Below, piece after piece: positions 6,881 to 9,925 of a stretch of DNA of 9,925 bases. Location of the stretch: contig CAMPHU010000173.1 of the NCBI GenBank assembly GCA_946886065.1, forward strand, positions 1 through 9,925. Direction: 5' to 3'. Within the stretch, counting starts at the first letter, position 1, and each line of letters begins with the position of its first letter. The position numbers were made by a program, and so were the translations under genes. Source of the stretch: an uncultured Massilia sp. GTDB lineage: Bacteria > Pseudomonadota > Gammaproteobacteria > Burkholderiales > Burkholderiaceae. The notes beneath the pieces are model-generated. The model made no database searches. It worked only from the letters and a program-made list of their open reading frames with translations, and was not told the DNA's origin.

Positions 6881-8142
6881 GCCGCCAGAGTGACGCGGGC
6901 GAACTTGCGCTTGCCCACCTGCACCACCACGCTGCCGGCGCCCAGCTGCAGGCCCTTGTCGCTCACCACGCCGCCGTCGACGCGCACGCCGCCCTGGTCG
7001 ATCATGCGCATCGCTTCCGAGGTCGAGGCGCACAGGCCGGCCTGCTTCAGCACCTGCGGCAGGCCCATCGGCGCGCCGGACAGCGCGACTTCCGGCACCT
7101 CGTCCGGGATCCCGCCTTTGGAACGGTTGACGAAGTCGGCCAGCGCGTCCTCGGCCGCCTGGGCCGAGTGGAAGCGCGTCACGATTTCCTTGCCCAGCGC
7201 CACTTTCGCGTCGCGCGGATTGGCGCCGCCGGCGATCCCGGCCTTCAGGCGGGCGATGTCCTCGATCGAGCGGAAGGACAGCAGGTCGTAGTACTTCCAC
7301 ATCATCTCGTCCGAGATGCTCATCAGCTTGCCGAACATGGTGTTGCCCGGCTCGGTGATGCCGATGTAGTTGTTCTTGGACTTGGACATCTTCTCGACCC
7401 CGTCCAGGCCTTCCAGCAGCGGCATGGTCAGGATGCACTGCGGCTCCTGGCCGTAATCTTTTTGTAACTCGCGGCCAACAAGAAGGTTGAACTTTTGGTC
7501 GGTGCCCCCAAGTTCAAGATCTGCGTGCAAAGCGACCGAATCATAGCCCTGCATCAAAGGGTAAAGGAACTCATGCACCGCAATCGGAGTCCCACTCTTG
7601 TAGCGCTTGGTGAAATCGTCGCGTTCCATCATGCGTGCCACGGTGTAACGCGAGGCCAGCTGGATCATTCCGCGGGCGCCCAGCGGATCGCACCATTCGG
7701 AGTTGTAGCGGATTTCCGTCCGTGAGGCGTCCAGCACCAGCGATGCCTGGCGGAAATAAGTCATGGCGTTGGCCTCGACCTGCTCGCGGGTCAGGGGCGG
7801 ACGGGTGGCGTTGCGGCCCGACGGGTCGCCAATCATCGACGTGAAGTCGCCGATCAGGAAAATCACCTGGTGGCCGAGGTCTTGCAACTGGCGCAGCTTG
7901 TTCAGCACCACGGTGTGGCCCAGGTGCAGGTCCGGCGCGGTGGGGTCGAGGCCGAGCTTGATGCGCAGCGGTTTGCCGCTCTGCTCGGAGCGCGCCAGCT
8001 TCTGGGCGAATTCGCTCTCGATCAGCAATTCGTCGACGCCGCGCCTGGCGATGGCGAGCGACTCGAGCACCTTGTCGGTCAGTGGCAGGGGTGTGGAAGG
8101 GGTCACCGGGTTGCCGTGTCCGGCCGATGCGTTGGAAGTCAT
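6877..8142 (-). CDS. tyrS: Tyrosyl-tRNA synthetase
   Basis: TyrS charges tRNA-Tyr with tyrosine. The 421-aa product is a class I synthetase with the HIGH motif as HLGH (73-76, in [12 protein letters not shown]), tyrosine-pocket residues in [21 protein letters not shown] (199-219), and the second signature KMSKS (251-255). A C-terminal S4 RNA-binding domain occupies about 358-419 ([22 protein letters not shown] to RKFARV). The canonical KMSKS, rather than the KFGKT of E. coli TyrS, puts it nearer the TyrZ-like group. The N terminus carries about 20 low-complexity residues before the catalytic domain; ATG 8142 has only a weak AAGAA upstream. It heads tyrS-dtd-PEBP-phosphatase and is divergent from the M23 gene, 149 bp away. 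I could not assign its promoter confidently. Confidence 0.98.
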   Translation of the reverse strand: MTSNASAGHGNPVTPSTPLPLTDKVLESLAIARRGVDELLIESEFAQKLARSEQSGKPLRIKLGLDPTAPDLHLGHTVVLNKLRQLQDLGHQVIFLIGDFTSMIGDPSGRNATRPPLTREQVEANAMTYFRQASLVLDASRTEIRYNSEWCDPLGARGMIQLASRYTVARMMERDDFTKRYKSGTPIAVHEFLYPLMQGYDSVALHADLELGGTDQKFNLLVGRELQKDYGQEPQCILTMPLLEGLDGVEKMSKSKNNYIGITEPGNTMFGKLMSISDEMMWKYYDLLSFRSIEDIARLKAGIAGGANPRDAKVALGKEIVTRFHSAQAAEDALADFVNRSKGGIPDEVPEVALSGAPMGLPQVLKQAGLCASTSEAMRMIDQGGVRVDGGVVSDKGLQLGAGSVVVQVGKRKFARVTLAA

Positions 8143-8169
8143 AAATTCTTGTAGGAAAGAGGCTAAAAC

Positions 8170-8198
8170 GGTTGTAGGACCATAACCTGTGGTATGAT
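8170..8198 (+). promoter_or_regulatory. Extended -10 promoter of the M23 peptidase gene
   Basis: TGGTATGAT at 8190-8198 is an extended -10 (TG, one base, TATGAT matching TATAAT at five of six). The -35 region is weak: TTGTAG (8172-8177) stands at a short 15-bp spacing, or GGTTGT (8170-8175) at 17 bp, as is common with extended -10 elements. The start would be near 8205, giving a leader of about 87 nt before the ATG at 8292. Confidence 0.5.
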
Positions 8199-8219
8199 GC
8201 TCGATCTTGTTTCTGTTGC

Positions 8220-8238
8220 TTTGAAAAAACTTTTCAAA
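8220..8238. promoter_or_regulatory. AT-rich inverted repeat in the tyrS/M23 divergent region
   Basis: TTTGAAAA (8220-8227) and TTTTCAAA (8231-8238) form a perfect 8-bp inverted repeat around AAC. It lies between the divergent tyrS and M23 genes, downstream of the predicted M23 promoter. It could be an operator for a dimeric regulator or a leader hairpin of the M23 mRNA; no known regulator is recognised. Confidence 0.35.
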
Positions 8239-8291
8239 ACGATAAGAAATGTAGGTCCCTGGAAGTTCAGCCGCAAATTTTAACTGATTGC

Positions 8292-9659
8292 ATGAACCCT
8301 ATACATAAAATCACTGGCAACCGCCTGCTGCAACTGCTCCCGAAGACCCGCAAGTCGCGCATCCTCAGCGCCGGCGCGGCCTTCCTGAGCCTGTGCGCGT
8401 TCGGCGCTGTTGGCGTGGCTCCTATCGCACCAGACGCGTCGGATCTGCCCGTCAAGCAAGTCGCCGAGGATCTCGAGCTGCCGAACCTGGCAGACCAGAT
8501 CGCCGCCCTCCAGCAGGACGAGCAGCAATTCATTCACGAAGAGCGCATTCGCCGCGGCGACTCGCTCGGTTCCCTCTTCAACCGTCTTGGCGTGAACGAC
8601 GCCGACGCCCAGAAATTCGTCCGCACCGACAAGGTCGCCCGCCGCCTGCTGTCCCTCAAGACCGGCAAGCGCATCCAGGCCGAAACCGATGAGCACGGCC
8701 TGCTGCTGTCGCTGCGCGGCACCATCACCGACGGCAAGAACGGCGATGCACGCACGATTACCGTGGCGCGCAAGGGCGAGGAATTCAGCGTTACCGACGT
8801 GCCGGCCAAGCTGGAGCGCCGCGTGGAGATGCGTTCGCGCGACATCACCACCTCGCTGTACTCGGCCACCGACTCCAACGTCGACGGCGGCAGCCTGCCG
8901 GATTCGATCGTCGGCCAGATCATCGAGATGTTCTCGACCAGCATCGACTTCCGCTCGGACCTCAAGCGCGGCGACCGTTTCAGCGTGGTGTACGAAACCT
9001 TCTGGCTCGACGGCGAACTGGTCAAGACCGGGCGCATCCTGGCGGGTGAATTCATCAACCGTGGCGTCGCTCACCAGTCGGTGTGGTACGAAGACCCGGT
9101 CACCAAGCAGGGCGGCTACTACACCCTGGACGGCAAGTCCCTGAAAAAGGCCTTCCTGAAGTCGCCGCTCGAGTTCTCGCGTATCTCGTCGGGCTTCTCG
9201 ATGCGCGTGCACCCGATCTCGGGCAAGTGGAAGGCGCACAAGGGCGTCGACTACGCGGCCGGCACGGGCACCCCGATCCGTGCGGTCGGCGACGGCACCA
9301 TCGACTTCGCCGGCGTGTCTGGCGGCTACGGCAACATGGTCGTGCTCAAGCACTGGTCGAACTACAGCACCGCCTACGCCCACATGAGCCGCTTCGCTCC
9401 CGGCCTGCGCCGCGGCGCCAAGGTCAGCCAGGGCCAGGTGATCGGCTACGTCGGCTCGACCGGCTGGTCGACCGGCGCCCACCTGCACTACGAGTTCCGC
9501 GTCGCCGGCCAGGCCAAGGACCCGAACCAGTTCAAGTCGCTGGCCCAGCAACCGCTGAACCAGTCCGAACTGGCCCGCTTCCGCATGGCCGCTGCCGAGA
9601 TGAACCACCGCTTCTCGCTGCTGTCGCCGAGCGGCGGCACGACGATGGCTGCGCGCTGA
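8292..9659 (+). CDS. M23 family peptidoglycan DD-endopeptidase (MepM-like)
   Basis: This 455-aa protein is a membrane-anchored LytM/M23 metalloendopeptidase that should cut peptide crosslinks in the periplasm. A basic N terminus (KTRKSR, 18-23) precedes one hydrophobic segment (about 24-46), a signal anchor; Cys35 is not in a proper lipobox. A LysM-like/OapA-type region follows (about 85-130, [16 protein letters not shown]), then a middle domain (about 165-285) like the second N-terminal domain of MepM/Csd3 proteins. The C-terminal M23 domain (about 295-415) is complete: zinc ligands H316 and D320 (HKGVD) and H399, with catalytic H364 (AYAHMS) and H397 (GAHLHYEF). No Shine-Dalgarno is evident before ATG 8292, but the frame upstream, though open, has no other usual start. 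It is a single-gene unit ended by a strong terminator. Confidence 0.95.
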   Translation: MNPIHKITGNRLLQLLPKTRKSRILSAGAAFLSLCAFGAVGVAPIAPDASDLPVKQVAEDLELPNLADQIAALQQDEQQFIHEERIRRGDSLGSLFNRLGVNDADAQKFVRTDKVARRLLSLKTGKRIQAETDEHGLLLSLRGTITDGKNGDARTITVARKGEEFSVTDVPAKLERRVEMRSRDITTSLYSATDSNVDGGSLPDSIVGQIIEMFSTSIDFRSDLKRGDRFSVVYETFWLDGELVKTGRILAGEFINRGVAHQSVWYEDPVTKQGGYYTLDGKSLKKAFLKSPLEFSRISSGFSMRVHPISGKWKAHKGVDYAAGTGTPIRAVGDGTIDFAGVSGGYGNMVVLKHWSNYSTAYAHMSRFAPGLRRGAKVSQGQVIGYVGSTGWSTGAHLHYEFRVAGQAKDPNQFKSLAQQPLNQSELARFRMAAAEMNHRFSLLSPSGGTTMAAR

Positions 9660-9677
9660 TCGTTAGATTCTGGATTG

Positions 9678-9718
9678 AAACGCCCTCCGCTGCTAAATGC
9701 ACCGGGGGGCGTTTTGTT
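9678..9718 (+). terminator. Intrinsic terminator of the M23 peptidase gene
   Basis: AAACGCCCTCCG (9678-9689) pairs over 12 bp with CGGGGGGCGTTT (9703-9714), including one G-U pair; a further 3-bp TGC/GCA pairing closes a 5-nt loop inside. The stem runs into TTTTGTTT on the plus strand. It begins 18 bp after the M23 stop codon and has all marks of a Rho-independent terminator. Confidence 0.9.
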
Positions 9719-9740
9719 TGGGGTATGGGCTGAGCTGATA

Positions 9741-9857
9741 AACTTGGGTCCCCGCCTTCGCGGGGATGACGTTGGTTTAAGGTGCGTGAAGACCGACAGC
9801 ATTGACTTCGGCGATTAGCCTTTAAGCCTCATCCCCGCGAAGGCGGGGACCCAAGTT
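9741..9857. repeat. REPIN-like element, copy 2 (two inverted REP sequences)
   Basis: The arms are 9741-9772 and 9829-9857. The right arm is an exact reverse complement of the first 29 nt of the left arm, around a 56-nt spacer. Each arm folds by itself (7-bp stem TCCCCGC/GCGGGGA with loop CTTC in the left-arm sense). The left arm here is identical to the reverse complement of the right arm of copy 1 (4919-4950), so this appears to be the less decayed copy. The element occupies most of the gap between the M23 terminator and the next gene. No transposase is present in the window. Confidence 0.85.
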
Positions 9858-9903
9858 AGCCGCACCCCACCCACGCCCGCGTACACCAAGTAATAAGAGA
9901 ACA

Positions 9904-9925
9904 ATGAGCCAGACCCCCACCCTCT
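9904..9925 (+). CDS. Start of an unidentified gene (seven codons; possibly anmK)
   Basis: An ATG at 9904 opens MSQTPTL and runs off the right edge. A purine-rich AAGAGAA just upstream (9894-9900) is a plausible ribosome binding site. Seven residues cannot identify a protein. From memory of betaproteobacterial gene order, anhydro-N-acetylmuramic acid kinase (anmK) often follows this M23 peptidase gene near tyrS, which would fit a cell-wall theme, but that is context inference only. Confidence 0.4.

Noticed and set aside
6422..7438. 338-codon frame that would fuse an N-terminal extension to Dtd
   Set aside because: The first 186 residues are out-of-frame sequence inside tyrS. Dtd at 152 aa has family length and an ATGA overlap with the tyrS stop.
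8385..8400. Possible lipoprotein cysteine (Cys35) in the M23 protein
   Set aside because: The residue before the cysteine is Leu, not Gly, Ala or Ser, so the lipobox rule fails; a signal anchor is more likely.
8280..9608. 442-codon open frame on the minus strand, antisense to the M23 gene
   Set aside because: The plus-strand frame has a complete catalytic M23 domain and a signal anchor; the antisense frame shows only composition-driven openness.

Overview
The window looks like chromosomal housekeeping DNA from a high-GC betaproteobacterium. The gene order dusB-fis-purH-ruvC-ruvA-ruvB and the protein sequences fit Burkholderiales, most likely Oxalobacteraceae such as Massilia or a relative; this placement is inference from gene order and protein character, with no database search. 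I find no phage, CRISPR, rRNA, tRNA or defence genes, and no previously undescribed multi-gene system. The less ordinary signals are in the intergenic DNA.

Layout. From right to left on the minus strand, the first block is dusB (GTG start at 4651), fis, purH, ruvC, ruvA and the 5' end of ruvB, which runs off the left edge. It joins tRNA dihydrouridylation and a nucleoid protein, the last two steps of IMP synthesis, and the Holliday-junction resolvasome. A 126-bp gap with three tandem inverted repeats separates purH from ruvC, and ruvC has a candidate promoter of its own with a start site almost on the ATG. The second minus-strand block is tyrS, dtd, a YbhB/YbcL-type PEBP protein and a histidine phosphatase. 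tyrS and dtd overlap by four bases (ATGA), so tyrosine charging and D-aminoacyl-tRNA proofreading are coupled.

Divergent from tyrS, on the plus strand, is a membrane-anchored M23 peptidoglycan endopeptidase with its own extended -10 promoter, closed by a strong intrinsic terminator. The first seven codons of another gene follow at the right edge; anmK is a guess from remembered context only.

Two related, about 116-bp, REPIN-like elements (two inverted copies of a palindromic REP around a short spacer) sit at 4836-4950 and 9741-9857. They lie in the intergenic DNA on either side of the tyrS/M23 block and are the only repeated DNA in the window. Other signals worth a look are a hairpin that partly covers the ribosome binding site of the phosphatase, a perfect AT-rich inverted repeat between tyrS and the M23 gene, and several starts without a clear Shine-Dalgarno sequence.
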